The notes under the pieces were generated by a model that searched no databases, was not told the DNA's origin, and worked only from the letters and a program-made list of their open reading frames with translations. From Lampris incognitus (taxonomy: Eukaryota; Chordata; Actinopteri; Lampriformes; Lampridae), in assembly GCF_029633865.1 (NCBI RefSeq), contig NC_079230.1, forward strand, positions 35,433,405 to 35,497,404: 64,000 bases of DNA, read 5' to 3'. The position numbers were made by a program, and so were the translations under genes. Of this stretch, positions 29,804-42,472 are shown in pieces (position 1 is the first letter of the stretch; every line of letters starts with the position of its first letter).

Positions 29804-32800
29804 TTGAGGCGGCGGGAAACTCCAGGGCAGCGCTCAGTAGCAGCTGTGGGCGCTGGCGGACGTAGTGAGCTGCTCTTCATTAAGGACACGATGTCAGGAA
29901 GACGGTTTCTGGTGGACTCAGGCTCGCAAAAGAGCCTACTCCCTCCTGCTAAGACAGACAGGTCGGCCGAAGGCGGCGGCCCACAGTTAAGTGCAGCTAA
30001 CGGTTCGTCCATTGCGACGTTTGGCACAAGGTTGGTGACTGTTTGCTTCCACGGGCGCCATTTTGAGTGGGACTTTGTAGTGGCCGCCATTACTGTTCCT
30101 ATTATCGGCGCGGATGTTCTGTGTGCTAATGGTCTGCTGGTCGATGTTGCAAACCGCCGTTTAATTGATGCTGTGTCTTTCGCCACTGTTCCGTGCGAGA
30201 CAAGGGGAGCCGGGCCGTTAACACACGCTAACCTTTTAGCATTAGGGGATGTTTTTCAGCGTTTGCTGGCGGGTTTTCCATCGGTGACTACACCTGCCTT
30301 TCCACCGCGGTTACTAAACACGGGGTAGAACATTTCATTCCCACTCTGGGACCACCAGTTTTTGCGCGCGCGCGGCGCCTCGACACGGTAAAATTGGCTA
30401 CAGCTAAGGAGGAGTTCGCCATCATGGAGCGTCTGGGTATAGTGAGGCGTTCCAACAGCCCGTGGGCCTCGCCGCTACACATGGTGCCCAAGGCGGATGG
30501 GTCGTGGCGGCCTTGCGGCGATTTTCGCCGCCTGAACAACGTCAACGCCAATGACCGCTATCCCATCCCACACATACAGGACTTTTCCATACGTCTGGCA
30601 GGTACCACTATTTTCTCTAAGGTGGACCTGGTGTGCGGCTATCATCAGGTTCCCGTGCGCGCAGAGGACGTGCCCAAGACCGCATTGATCCCCCCGTTTG
30701 GCCTTTTCGAATTCATGCGCATGCCTTTTGGATTGAAGGGGGCAGCGCAAACCTTTCAGAGGCTGATGGACTCGGTGTTGCGTGACCTTGATTTCGTGTT
30801 CGTTTATCTCGACGACATATTAGTGGCCAGTCCGTCAGCTGACGAGCACCTGGCGCACCTGAAACAGGTTTTCCGTCGTCTGGACGAACACGGCCTGATA
30901 GTCAACCCGGCCAAGTGTCAGTTTGGACTGCCGGTGATTGACTTCTTGGGTCACCGCATTTCGCCGCAAGGCGCGGTCCCGTTGCCTTCTAAGGTGCAAG
31001 CGGTGGCGGAATTTCCCCGCCCGGTCTCTGTTAAGGCATTGCAGGAATTCTTGGGAATGGTGAATTTCTATAACCGTTTCCTCCCTCGCGCTGCCCACCT
31101 CCTTCAGCCACTTTACGAAGCCCTGCGGCTTAAGAAGGCTAACGACCCTGTCGACTGGACTCCCGAACAGGTCCAGGCCTTTGACGGAGCTAAGTGCGCC
31201 CTGGCTAACGCTGCCCTCCTCGCCCATCCCACACCCACGGCGTCCATAGCTTTAACAACCGATGCGTCTGACATAGCCGTGGGGGCTGTGGTTGAACAGC
31301 GTGTGGCGAATGCGTGGCAGCCACTCGCATTTTTTAGCCGCAAACTGCGAGATAGCGAGCGCAAGTACAGCGTTTTTGACCGGGAGTTGCTGGCACTGCA
31401 CCTTGCAACCCGGCATTTCCGCTTCCGGCTGGAGGGTCGCCCATTCACGGCTTATGTGGATCATAAGCCGCTGACTTTTGCCATGTCCAAGGTGACTGAG
31501 CCGTGGTCTGCTCGTCAACAGCGCCACCTAGCGGCGATCTCCGAGTTCACAACGGACATTCAGCATGTGGCCGGGAAGTCCAACCCTGTTGCTGATTGTC
31601 TGTCGCGTGTGCTTGTGTGTCCTGTGCACCTCGGTGTGGATTTCTCCGCTATGGCTGCCGACCAGCCCAGTGACCCGGACGTCCTTGCCCTTAGGTCAAC
31701 GCGTACCGGTCTCAAGCTAGAGGACGCTGTGATGCAGGAAGGCAGTCCTGCCCTCCTCTGCGATGTCTCCACCGGCCGTCCCCGCCCCGTTGTTCCAGTG
31801 GCCTGGCGCCGTCGAGTTTTCGATTCGATTCACTCCCTCTCGCACCCTGGAGTTCGGGCATCGGTGAAGTTGGTCGGTTCCAAGTTCGTCTAGCCTGGCC
31901 TCCGCAAGGACGTCAAGGGGTGGGCAGCTGCATGTGTAGCGTGCCAGCGCGCTAAGGTCCACCAGCACACTAAATCGCCCCTCGAACCGTTTCCGATCCC
32001 GGCCAGACGTTTCGACCACGTGCATGTGGACCTGGTGGGCCCTCTACCTTCTTCACAGGGTTTTACGCACCTGCTCACAATGGTAGATCGGACCACCAGG
32101 TGGCCAGAGGCTGTCCCTCTATCCTCCACAACATCCTCGGATGTTGCACGCGCTTTTCTTTCCTCCTGGGTCGCCCGTTTCGGCACTCCGTCAGATATCA
32201 CCTCAGACAGGGGCCCCCAGTTCGTGTCAGAGCTCTGGTCGGCACTTGCGCGATCCTTGGGTGTGCAGGTACACCGCACTACCGCGTATCACCCTCAGGC
32301 TAACGGGTTGTGTGAACGTTTTCACCGGGTGCTCAAGGCAGCGCTGCGCTCTCGGATGGTAACTGGGTGGATCGTTTACCTTGGGTTATGCTCGGGTTGC
32401 GTTCGGCTCCTAAGGAGGACCTCGACGCGTCACCCGCTGAGCTGGTGCTCGGTCAGCCACTCCGCGTCCCTGGGGAATTTTTTGCCTGGGAGTTCCGCTC
32501 CTCGACCCCGTCCGGCCGTTTATCCTTTTTTGTCCGACAGCACTCGGGTTCCAGGCCCCGCTCACCACTGTTTTCCGCGGTCGTTCGTGCCTGCGGAGCT
32601 CATGTCGGCTCGTTTTGTTTTTGTACGGCATGATGCTCACCGCTCACCCCTCCAACCCCCATACGATGGCCCATTTCGGGTTCTTGAGACGGGTCCTAAG
32701 GGTTTTGTGCTAGATATGGGTGGGCGTAGGGAGCGTGTCACGCTTGATAGGCTTAAACCGGCGCACAGGGTGGCAGGCGAAGTTGTGTTTCCGGCCCAGG

Positions 32801-32961
32801 TTCCCCGTCGGGGTCGTCCTCCTTCCAGGACCCCGGCAGTGTCTTCACGGGTTCAGCGTTCTGCTTCTCAGCCGGCTTTGGACTGTGTTTCACCTACTGT
32901 TTCGGCTGAGGGACGGCGCAGCCGTTATGGCAGGCTGCTTAAGCCTCCAGTGAGACACTAG
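29804..32961 (+). pseudogene. LTR-4 pol (protease, RT, RNase H, integrase), broken
   Basis: Protease lies in the frame 29804-30328 (FLVDSGSQKSLLPP). A frameshift near 30320 leads to reverse transcriptase (FVFVYLDDILVASPS) and RNase H (LTTDASDIAVGAVVEQ, YVDHKPLTFAM), open to a TAG at 31891-31893. Integrase continues in the same frame with D in HVDLVGPLPSS, D in TSDRGPQFVS and E in NGLCERFHRV. Between about 32360 and 32520 the true frame is the neighbouring one (LPWVMLGLRSAPKEDL). It then returns, so two compensating indels keep the C-terminus (DGPFRVLETGPKGFVLDMGG) in the original frame to 32961. Confidence 0.92.
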
Positions 32962-33007
32962 TTTCTTTCCAGGAGTCCCTTCTGGGTGTTCGGGGGGGGG
33001 GGGGCTG

Positions 33008-33181
33008 TGTGGCGGACACTAGGGGCTATGCCTCTCACCCAGCAGGACTGTGAGCTGGGGGCATGGTTTACGTTCCCGGGCTCGCCGGGGCAGGGTTGTT
33101 CCTGCTGCAGTTGGTTTTTGGAATTGAGGATAAACATCAAACTCGCCTTGGTCTCATGTGTTTTTCCTCATTCCTGCCACA
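33008..33181 (+). repeat. LTR-4 3' LTR (174 bp)
   Basis: Nearly identical to the 5' LTR. One visible one-base loss turns GAGGAATAAAC into GAGGATAAAC, plus two or so substitutions. Few differences indicate a recent insertion. Confidence 0.95.
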
Positions 33182-33185
33182 ATAC

Positions 33186-33908
33186 TATTATTTTTATATG
33201 TGCTCAACGTTGGCTGTACAACATTTTAGCTTAATAATTGTTAACGTAATGACCGAACTAGGTCAGCTACCGGGCTAGCATGTTTGATGAATTTCTGTCA
33301 AATCACCTTTTAATACATCAGGGAATGAAGGTTAACTTTAAGTAGGAATGTAGGTTTATGGCTACAGGTTGTTAAATCAGCTGAATGAAATTATTGCCTG
33401 AATAAAATGTATGTGTAACCCCCTATCATATTACAATAGTTAATTTACATTTATGGGTATCTTATGCCTAATTCGGTACTGTCACTTTAAGAGATCGTGA
33501 GTCTACAGGTCGGGCTTGCTGGGCGGTACTTTTCTGCATTAGTTTCTATGCGAGCTGGCAGATCACCGGTCGTTGGTTGCAAGCATGTGCCTGAACATTT
33601 TTATTTCTTATATTAGGTAAGCATGTGTAAACCTATCAGTACCATGTGTTGTCATATATGTATTGTTAATTAGATTAACAATGGGGCGACACAATAACTC
33701 ATAACTCAATAGCACGCTGATTCGCAGAACACCTAAATATGTAACCAAGGCAAATAAACCTCAATCATGTAATAACAAACTCAAATAACAATCTCAGCAT
33801 TGTTAAAGCATGTATGTGCGTCATCTTAGAGACTTTTATCCTTAACTTAAAGCCATTAACTTTCCGTTCTTTTTTTTCTTTTTCACTTGGGCTATTTTAC
33901 TAATCAAC
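33186..33908. other. Non-coding interval between LTR-4 and LTR-6
   Basis: AT-rich. A GTCACTTTAAGAGA word near 33481 resembles LTR promoter sequence, but no partner or boundaries were found. If LTR-6 inserted cleanly into LTR-9, the rest of the LTR-9 integrase should lie here on the minus strand, but no such coding is visible. Confidence 0.45.
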
Positions 33909-34440
33909 ACAATGTAACCCAGGTTAAAATAACCTACATATAATTACAGTTGAATCATAATAAATAAATAAATAATCATAATTATTCATTTTTCAAATAA
34001 ATAGTAAACAGTAGATAAGTAATTCATGGTATCAATAAATTCATATTCATATTGTTGGTTCAGATTGCTATTTCTTAAAACGCAGCGCGTGCAGTGCTGA
34101 TTAGCCAATAAGCTGCCTTGCTCAAGAGGGAGGAAGTACCAGAACTAGCTAGGTTTCAGAACGCCAGGAAAACGCTTGAGAGAAGCCACTAGAACGAGAG
34201 ATAAAAGATTCTACTTTGAAATAGCAGTGAGCTGCAATTGTTTCTTTCTTTATCCAAATTGAGTATTTTGTTTGGTTTAATCATCCTCCGGACCCTGGGT
34301 TTTGTATTGTGTCCGAGTATCATCCGGGACTTGGTGAGTCAATTGCTAACTAGCCAAACTTCCGTTTTCAATGTCTGTGTGCATAGGCTAGTTAAAGCTA
34401 TAAGTAGCTCAGTTATGTTGTAGATCATATTTGATGTAAA

Positions 34441-34913
34441 TGTGACCGGTGTACTTTTTCAGTTGCATTGTGTAGGAAAGACAGGACAACTTCTCTCATG
34501 CATGGGATCTGTATTCTGTCGCTGTCGCCTGTCGCATATAAACAAAACAGGAAGGTTTCAGGAAACTTCAGATCAGCTCCTGCTGTAGCCTACGCAAGAA
34601 TCGGGACCCACATTAGACATAAGACACATTAGGAATGGATAAAATAAATTACAGGGGCAGACAAAATGAACACATACCTCTTTCTACATGTCCAGAGCGG
34701 GAAAGAGGCAGAGGTCAGGGGGAACATACGTTTTATAGCTACTAACAGGAAATGAGGTAACAACAGGGAGGGGCTACTATAAGCGTTTCCTGATGATATA
34801 ATAAAATAAAATAATAATGTTAGCAATGAAAATAATAACAATAATAATCATGTGGTGATACTTTGTGTAATTATACAACATATTTTGGTTATGACATTTT
34901 TAACCATGCTACA
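34441..34913 (-). repeat. LTR-7 3' LTR (473 bp)
   Basis: The shorter of the two LTRs. It lacks the about 137-bp duplication present in the 5' LTR. Confidence 0.93.
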
Positions 34914-35242
34914 TTCACCCCCCTAGAATTACACAAAAATTGGAACATATCACAAATTGCAATCACCCAACAACACAACACCCACAACAAAGTCAGCAAT
35001 ATCTGCCACCTACTAAGGTTAGGAGGGCCACAGACTGGCAAAGCGCCAAACCATATCTAAAACCACTCCACGGACAAAACAAGGTGCCCTTTACACCTCA
35101 CCAAAATGGGCACAAAGGGGCGACGACTCACAAAACGAAATCAACCAAATAAAAAAAGAAATGGCAAATTCCACAGTGTACATTACACGAAACAAACAGC
35201 AATGTAGGCTTACATTACACTATCCATATAAACAGATTAGGC

Positions 35243-38200
35243 CTAAAACAAAAAGGAGGCAGACTGTGGAGCAACAGTAAAGCATGGACTGAACTGAACC
35301 ATGGTTTCAATCAACCTATGAACTGGCCTCACTACCCTGCCATACCTAGAGCGAACACTATTCTCAGGGCTCTGAGGTAGGATGTCAGTGAGGGGAGGGG
35401 CATAGGGCAAGGGGACGGGGGACGGTGTGAGATGAGCAACATCATCGGTGGGGAGGACATCTACTGCAGGGGAGGGGGCGCACTCAACAGGTAAGTCACT
35501 GACACTCTCCATTTCTGCATGGCTGGACTGATCACAGACCCAGGAAGCAGTGCGATCATGTTCACCCGGGTTCTGCCAGGATGAATCCACTCCTGAATGC
35601 TCAGCCTCACTGTCAGGCTCTGACACTGCCGCTTCAGGATCAGGCATGTGCAGTGTAGAGGGGTCATGGGACACTGTGTCAACACCCTGGACAATATCAC
35701 CCTCCATAACCAGTGTGTTGTCGAAAGGGAGGAAGTTGACTGATAGGAGGAGGTTCCTGTGGACAACTCTCACACGACCATTGCGGTCCGTGATCCTGTA
35801 GATGTGGAACTGTGGCTTGGAAGCAACAACAGTGTCAACATCCGGCTCCCACTTGTCGGCTAGTTTCCGTTTGCCTCTTCCGCCTCTGTTTGCCACTAGG
35901 ACCCGGTCACCAACAAAAAGAGCTAAGCCCTTGACTCTTTTGTTGTACTGGCCGACTGAAGTGTTCGCTCCACAGGCGAGTTCTTCTGGGCCAGCAACAT
36001 GGCAGATTGGAGATCGGCAGCCAGAGACTTCACATATTCATTGTAGTCGCAGACTGACTCGTCACGCAGGACGTTCTTGAACAACAGATCTACTGGCAGG
36101 CGCGGAACCCTCCCAAACATCAAATAGAATGGGGCAAAGCCAGTCATCACGTGCTGCGTGCAGTTGTAGGCAAAGGTCATGGTTTGGACCATTTGAGGCC
36201 ACTTGTGCTTTGACTTTAGCGGGAGGGAACGCAACATGCTACCCAGAGTACGATTGAAACGTTCAGTGCCCCCATTCCCCATGGAATGGTATGCAGAGGT
36301 TCGGGACTTCCCAACGCCTGACAACTCCAGAAGCTCAGCAATCAGCTCGCTTTCAAATTTAGCCCCCTGGTCAGAATGAAGGCGCTGCGGGAAACCATAG
36401 ACACGAAAAAAGTTTTCCCACAGCTTCTTGGCCACCCTCTTCGCAGTATGGTCTTGACAGGGGAAGGCATGTGCTAAATTGGTAAAATGGTCAGTTATGA
36501 CAAGAACATCCACCGACTTGTTGTTGTTGTCTTCAGCAGACCAAAAGTCGATACACACAAGTTCCAGTGGAGCCAAAGTTGTAATGCTCTCCAGCGTGGC
36601 CCTTGCCGCCGGCTCTGGAGTCTTGCTGAGCACGCATCTGGGACAGTTCCTGACATAGCTTCGCACATCCCTCTCCATATCGCACCAGAAAAAGCGCCGA
36701 CGGACCAGCGACAATGTACGAAGCTGACCCTGGTTGACAAGCAAGGTCGTGAACACCACCCAATGCCTGCGATTTCAGGAAGTCTGGAAGAACGAACTGG
36801 AACCTCCTGTGTTTGGTCACTTGGTCCTTTGAGACTCTGTACAGGGTTCCATCCAACACGGTAAGTTTCTCCCATTGCTTCAGAATCCGTAACACCATCA
36901 TGCTCTCCTTATCCCGCTCACGCCTCGAAGGTCTCCGCTTCCTCTCAACGAAGTGTAGGACTCTCCCGATGGTAGGATCCTGTCTCTGGTGGCTCTGCAG
37001 GTCTGCGGATGAGAGTGAGGAGAACACATCTTGGCCAGGAGGAGCTAGCCCGCCAAGGTGACCAGCCAAGAAAGCAGCCCTCCTCCCAATCACCACAGGA
37101 GGAGAGGAGAGATGACACACGCCACCAGTAGCACACAGAGAGTGGTTCTCGGCAGACTGAGCCAGACAGGTCACATGGAATGCATCCTGCACACAACTGT
37201 CGTCGATGCTGCACACTTGTTCCAGCAACTCTGAGTAGGGCTCTGACAGGAGACGCCGGCCTAGAGGTTTGACAAAGGGAGTCCTGCTGAGAGCATCAGC
37301 TACCACATTCAGTCTGCCTGGGACATGGTTGATCTCAAATGAGTATGGGGACAGTTTAGATTCCCAGCGCTGCTCACACGCATCCAACCTCGGCTTCGTC
37401 ATGATGTATGTGAGCGGGTTGTTGTCAGTCCAGACGGTGAAGTTGTGGCCTTTGAGCCAGTGGCTGAACTTGTCACACACGGCCCATTTCAAAGCGAGGA
37501 ACTTGAGTCTGTGAGCAGGATACTTCGCTTGGCTGCGACTGAGGGCTTTACTGGCAAATGCGATGGATCGGGCTTTGTCTTTGCCGGCAGGAACCTGGGA
37601 CAGCACTGCACCCAAACCACCCAGAGAGGCATCAGTAGAGAGGATGAACGGCCTGTTGAAATCTGGATGGGCCAGAACGACAGAGTGAAGCAGTGCAGAC
37701 TTCAGGCCCTCACAAGCCCTCTCACAAGCCAGATCCCAGTCCTGGGGAGTCAGTGTGTAGAACGTCCCCGCTCTCCTGCAGCCTCTAGAGCCCTTCAGCT
37801 TGCGCTTCTGTCCTCCAGTCAAAGCAAAGAGAGGCTTTGCCATCTTCGAACAACCAGGGATAAAATGCTGATAGTACAGCGCCATGCCAAGAAAAGACCT
37901 AATCTTCTTCTGGGAGGGGGTGCAGCCATCAGCTTCCATCAGATCATCTTTCTGGAACCCGGAGATGACAGTGACCTTTTCCTGGTCAACAGAGACTCAA
38001 CTGACATCAACCACATGACCTAGGAATCTCACAGACTTCCTCAAAAAGTTACACTTCTTCTGTGAGAGATTCAGGTTACTGGCTCTGAGTCTGGTAAAGA
38101 CGACCTCCAGCCGCCCCAGTGCCTCTTCCTCCGACGGAGCAAACACCAGCAGGTCATCCAGGTAATAGAGGAGGCTGGAGAAGTTGAGGTCACCGAAAAT

Positions 38201-39700
38201 GCTAAGCATCATGCGCATGAAAGACGCCGGACTGTTGCACAGACCTTGGGGGAGCCGATTATATTCATACAGGCCGAGGGGTGTTGTGAAGGCTGTGAAC
38301 TTCCTGTCAGACTCATGGAGCGGGATGTTGTAGAACCCTGAAGTTAGATCCATGGTGCTGAACAGGGCGTTTCCTCCCAGGGCAGCGAGGCAGTCCGCCT
38401 TATGGGGCAACGGGTGAGCGTCTTTGACAGTCTTGGCATTGAGACATCGAAAGTCGGTGCAGATCCTCAGGTCTCCGTTCTTTTTCCAGAGCATCACGAG
38501 GGGGGAGGCATACTCACTGATCGATTTACTGATAATGCCTTTCATCTCCATGTCTGACAGCACCTCTCTCAGCTGTTGATAGTGGACGGGGGGGACACGG
38601 CGGTAAGGGAGGCGGAAGGGGCGGTCATCAGAGAGATGGATGTGGTGGACGAACATCCCTTCACTTCTCCACAATCCAGTTTATCCCTGGAGAAGACATC
38701 CTGGTAAGAGAGCACAAGTTCAGCCAACTTCCTCCTACAACTTTAAGTTACCTCACAGCCACCAACATCAATGTCTCCCAAGCCACAATCCTTCAGCACC
38801 TGCACCTGATCTCCACCTGACTGTGGAGGCGAACTAGGTGATTCAGAGGCGTCGATACCTGATCTGCACATTCCCTGAGTGATAGGCAAATCTTCCACAG
38901 CCAGGCAGGGGAAAACATCAGCTAACTTGGCATTCTGGCGCAGTGTTATGAGTTTAGGTGTCGGGTTCAATACTTTGACAGGCACCCAGTGGTCCCCCCA
39001 CATGGGTGTCCCAACTCGTCCCACCAGGATGTTTCTGGGCGTCGAACATGCAGCAGTCGGCTCACCATCACGGTGCTCCCAGGTGAGATAGGAGACCCAC
39101 TGGGCAGCTTCCCCCACACCACATACTCGCGTTGGGGAAGGAGTGTGACAGCCTCGCTCAGTCGCACAGTACCCACAACATCTGGCACCTCCGGGCCTGA
39201 CCACTGGGTAATACAGCTCAGCAGCTGGAGAAACTGCTCACAATCAGGGCCCGTGTTGCTTGAGGAGATAAGCTTCCAATACATGTCATTCCCCTTCATT
39301 TTCTGAATGATAGGTCTGAGAACATTGCTCCCTACATTAAACTCATCCTTTTGGTTATGATGGAACAGTGAATGATGGAACAGTGAATTTAAAACCATAA
39401 ACATCAATCTCAAACTCCTACATGCACTTTGGTCTAGTCATACCACCAGCACAACCAACAAGGACAACATTGAGTAGCGCTGGCTGGGGACAGGGTAGAG
39501 CTCCAAAATCTCTAAGCTCACTCTCTGCAGCTTCACTGAGTGTAAATGACATACTGCCCGAATCTAACATACCTTTCAACACAACTTTGTCATCAATCTT
39601 AACAGGAGCATAAAACAACTCACTACTCTTCTCTACTCTCTGAGAGCCTGTCAGTATGACTATCTCATCTCCAGGTTATGCACTACAGGTCTGTACATAG
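35243..39700 (-). pseudogene. LTR-7 pol (protease, RT, RNase H, integrase), broken
   Basis: Protease is at 39418-39618 (GMLDSGSMSFTLSE). It is followed by frame changes near 39415 (next to a 15-bp tandem duplication ATGGAACAGTGAAT) and 38970-39080, and by another near 38740. Reverse transcriptase reads 38674 to 37997 (LLYYLDDLLVFAPS). An in-frame TGA at 37997-37999 is followed by the connection and RNase H frame to about 36760 (LSTDASLGGLGAVLSQ, WTDNNPLTYIMTKP). Integrase, after a frameshift near 36755, has D in LVCIDFWSAED, D in HSDQGAKFES and E in GNGGTERFNR. A last shift near 35930 precedes the C-terminal domain (35243-35896). Confidence 0.9.
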
Positions 39701-39776
39701 AGTGAATGCAAGTATTCTTCTTTACTGAGGGTTAAATCACTATTGCCCCTGCTACCCCTCTCATCACACGGGTACT

Positions 39777-41356
39777 CTAGTTTAAACCTGCAGCGGGAGA
39801 CTGAGCTGGCGTAACTGGGGGCTGGGGGCACACATTCATAAAGTGCCCAGGCGGATGACAGTGGAGACAAAGTCTGTGAAACCTGCAGTGTGAATAGGTC
39901 GTGTGACTACTGTCACCACACACTGAGCATGGGGAACTGGACTGGGCGTGAGTGCCTTCTGGCATGCTGGAATAGCCTCCTGACCGGCGGGGTTGGATCT
40001 GGGGCCAGCGGGAGTTACTCTGAGACCAGTGAGAGTAGTTCTGGGACTGGGTGGGAGCCTGGCCTGAGGTAGCTAGCGTTGCCGTACACAGAGACAGGAC
40101 CTTGTCAAACAGGGCAGTAACCTGTTGAACGTTCTCATCAGTAACAGGCACAGTAGGCATAGGAGGAGAATGACTGGGAACAAGAGTATATGCAGTGGCA
40201 GGTGCAGACGAAACCGGTGGAGAGGTTCCACGACAGGCTGGTGCTGTGTGCCACAGTGAGGGGCTGGCACCATCCATTCATGTGTGCAGACTGAGACGTT
40301 TGAGTGTTGGGGATGGGCAGCTGTGCTCTTCAGACTCCTCACATGACCATCCAACCTCTCCTGGACTTCAGCTGCTGTCCACTGCTCCACGAGCTTGAAC
40401 TGGAAATACACTGCCAGTCAGGGGTCAGAGCAATGAGTGACAAACATCATGACTACCTCAGCACTCGGATCCTCAACATTCGTGTCTCGCCTGCGGAGGC
40501 TCTCATCAGCAACATTGATGGCTTTGTTCAGTCGGATCCAATAATCCATTGCACTCTCTGACACGTGCGGCACAGTCCCATAAAGGTCCTTCATAGGCAT
40601 GCTGGAGTATGTGAGCTCGCTGAAATTGCGCTTGAGGATGTCAAATATTGTGGTAGGAAGCTCAGCTGGACTGACTCCAGGACGACTACGGAGTGACACT
40701 TTCACCACATCTCTAGCTTTACCACTCAACCTGCTCATTATCAGGTCAGACCTCTCAGCATCTGAGCCGCAGGCCATCCTGCTCATGTATCTCCTCATCA
40801 TATCTTACCACTCATGAATGGAAAATGTCTCAGCCTCGTCACCTTTAAAAAGGGGAGGAGACTTGGACTCTGACTGGACTACGACTTTAAGCTGTGCGGG
40901 ATCGGTAGTTACATTCTGGTTGTCTAGAGGCTGGGACTGAGACTGGGGGCTGCTGGCCAGGTGCATGGCATGGAAGCTAGCAGCGATATTGTCACTAATC
41001 TGCTTAGCTAAAACAGTAATAACACTGCCCAGTGTTTCAGTAGTAACAACAACTTGGGGGGAAGTCTGCTGAGACAGGTGGGGGGCGTGTACGATAGGTG
41101 TTGAACTGGCAGAGGGACCTGACACACTAAACAGTGACTCATCATTCCCCTGATTAAGGCGGCCCACAACAGGACACACAGACCTAAACCTAGCTCTCCC
41201 ATACCCAACCGGCAATACTAACTGCCCTCTACCCACACTAGTGGACTGTCCCCTTCCCATACCATGAATGAACTGTCCCCTTCCCACACCATTAGTAACT
41301 TCATGCCCATCAGAGGAAGGCCTAACAGGTGTATTAAAAATATCTCTGCTAGACAT
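39777..41356 (-). pseudogene. LTR-7 gag, broken
   Basis: The minus frame from 41356 starts MSSRDIFNTPVRPSSDG. It has a low-complexity Gly/Arg-rich N-terminus (GRGQ repeats). It is stopped in frame by a TAA at 40805-40807 and goes on at once with MMRRYMSRMACGSDAERSD. Capsid sequence follows (LSGKARDVVKVSLRSRPG) to 40418. A frameshift leads through FQFKLVEQWTAAEVQERLDG. Another frame (39777-40277) carries two knuckles, CSVCGDSSHTTYSHC and CLHCHPPGHFMNVC. It shows what the Gag missing from the related LTR-5 probably looked like. Confidence 0.85.
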
Positions 41357-41794
41357 GTCTCAATGAGGCTATAACGGTGCATAAACAAACAAAATGAAAC
41401 AAAAGCAAACAAATTCACAGCATCAAAACATCTAGCCTATGGCTTCAAATACCCTAACAAGATCACAGGAAATAGTTTACCTAAAACAAAACCAATTCTC
41501 TTTCACCCATAAATAAACATACACAGCTCTAGCCTGCACAATTTGCGGGGAAACTACTCGACAGAAAAAAAATTCCTCCCAACACGATCCCCCCCCCCCC
41601 CACGCACACAGTCGTCACCATTCATCACGGAGCATAGCTAGCTAGCTGGCTAGCATCTGTCGCACTATTAGCATAGCAGGCTAACCCTGATACCATGAAT
41701 GGGGCGGGGCGGACTGAGAGAAGACGGCGGCTGCAGCAGGTTGCGATGCTCTCTCATCGGCGACGACGGATCGGACGGGTCATACGGCACCAAG

Positions 41795-42404
41795 TGTGAC
41801 CGGTGTACTTTTTCAGTTGCGTTGTGTAGGAAGACAGGACAACTTCTCTCATGCATGGGATCTGTATTCTGTCGCTGTCGCCTGTCGCATATAAACAAAA
41901 CAGGAAGGTTTCAGGAAACGTCAGATCAGCTCCTGCTGTAGCCTCTTTCTACATGTCCAGAGCGGGAAAGAGTGCGCAGCTAGCAACACAATTTTATACA
42001 AAAAGAAATAAAACATACCTGTCGCATATAAACAAAACAGGACAGGTTTCAGGAAACTTCAGATCAGCTCCTACTGTAGCCTACGCAAGAATTGGGACCC
42101 ACATTAGACATAAGATACACTAGGAATGGATAAAATAAATTACAGGGGCAGACAAAAATGAAGACATACCTCTTTCTACATGTCCAGAGCGGGAAAGAGG
42201 CAGAGGTCAGGGGGAACATACGTTTTGGGGCTACTATCAGGAAATGAGGTCACAACAGGGAGGGGCTACTATAAGCGTTTCCTGATGATATAATAAAATA
42301 AAATAATAATGTTAGCAATGAAAATAATAATAATAATAATCATGTGGTGATACTTTGTGTAATTATACAACATATTTTGGTTATGACATTTTAACCATGC
42401 TACA
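41795..42404 (-). repeat. LTR-7 5' LTR (610 bp) with internal duplication
   Basis: The block starting TGTCGCATATAAACAAAACA occurs twice, at 41883 and 42020 (period 137 bp), but once in the other LTR. Otherwise the two LTRs agree closely. Confidence 0.93.
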
Positions 42405-42472
42405 TAATTATCGAGGAGCTACGTTTTTCTTTTGTAAACCGAATTCAGAATGTATTTTTCTTTTGTGCAAAC

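Larger units (their letters stand above)
22555..29866 (+). pseudogene. LTR-4 gag, split by LTR-5
   Basis: The ATG at 22555 opens Gag with AAVKLPEFWQSDPASWFQHV and RYYLVVAALDQQSTRRAM, the capsid start typical of CsRn1-type Gag. A TAA at about 22819 stops it. The frame beyond continues (RYSVSAAERADRILSLSG) to 22959, where LTR-5 is inserted. It resumes after 29487 with FLRQLPSPVRAALANS and GLAEEADRVLLAT, ending with a C/H finger at about 29745-29800. Removing LTR-5 and one copy of the 4-bp duplication restores the reading frame across the junction, so the insertion is clean. The TAA makes this copy defective regardless. Confidence 0.9.
22360..33181 (+). mobile_element. LTR-4: CsRn1-like Ty3/gypsy, tRNA-Trp primed, carrying LTR-5
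   Basis: LTRs at 22360-22534 and 33008-33181 have TGTGGC...GCCACA ends and a 4-bp target duplication ATAC (22356-22359, 33182-33185). The primer-binding site TGGTGACCCCGA (22536-22547) matches the recalled tRNA-Trp 3' end over 12 bases. tRNA-Trp priming, a 4-bp duplication and a Gag finger with C and H spaced as CFFH...RRCVPPC all fit the CsRn1 group. The 6.5-kb LTR-5 sits in gag. Without it the element is about 4.3 kb. The polypurine tract is a long G run (about 32989-33004). Confidence 0.93.
34441..42404 (-). mobile_element. LTR-7: gypsy element nested in the LTR-6 left LTR
   Basis: A minus-strand element with 3' LTR 34441-34913 and 5' LTR 41795-42404 (TGTGACCGGTG...CCATGCTACA). The flanks GTAAA/TAAT correspond to GTAAAGATT in the intact right LTR of LTR-6, giving an approximate 4-bp duplication. 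The primer-binding site on the minus strand begins TGGTGCCGTATGACC. It matches tRNA-His over its first nine bases. The polypurine tract CTAGGGGGGTG lies at plus 34916-34926. Pol is related to that of LTR-5 (same LDDLLVFAPS and NNPLTY motifs). Unlike LTR-5 it still has gag, but all genes carry stops or frameshifts. Confidence 0.9.

Noticed and set aside
33420..33620. Possible LTR fragment with GTCACTTTAAGAGA
   Set aside because: Suggestive wording only. No boundaries, duplication or second copy in the window.
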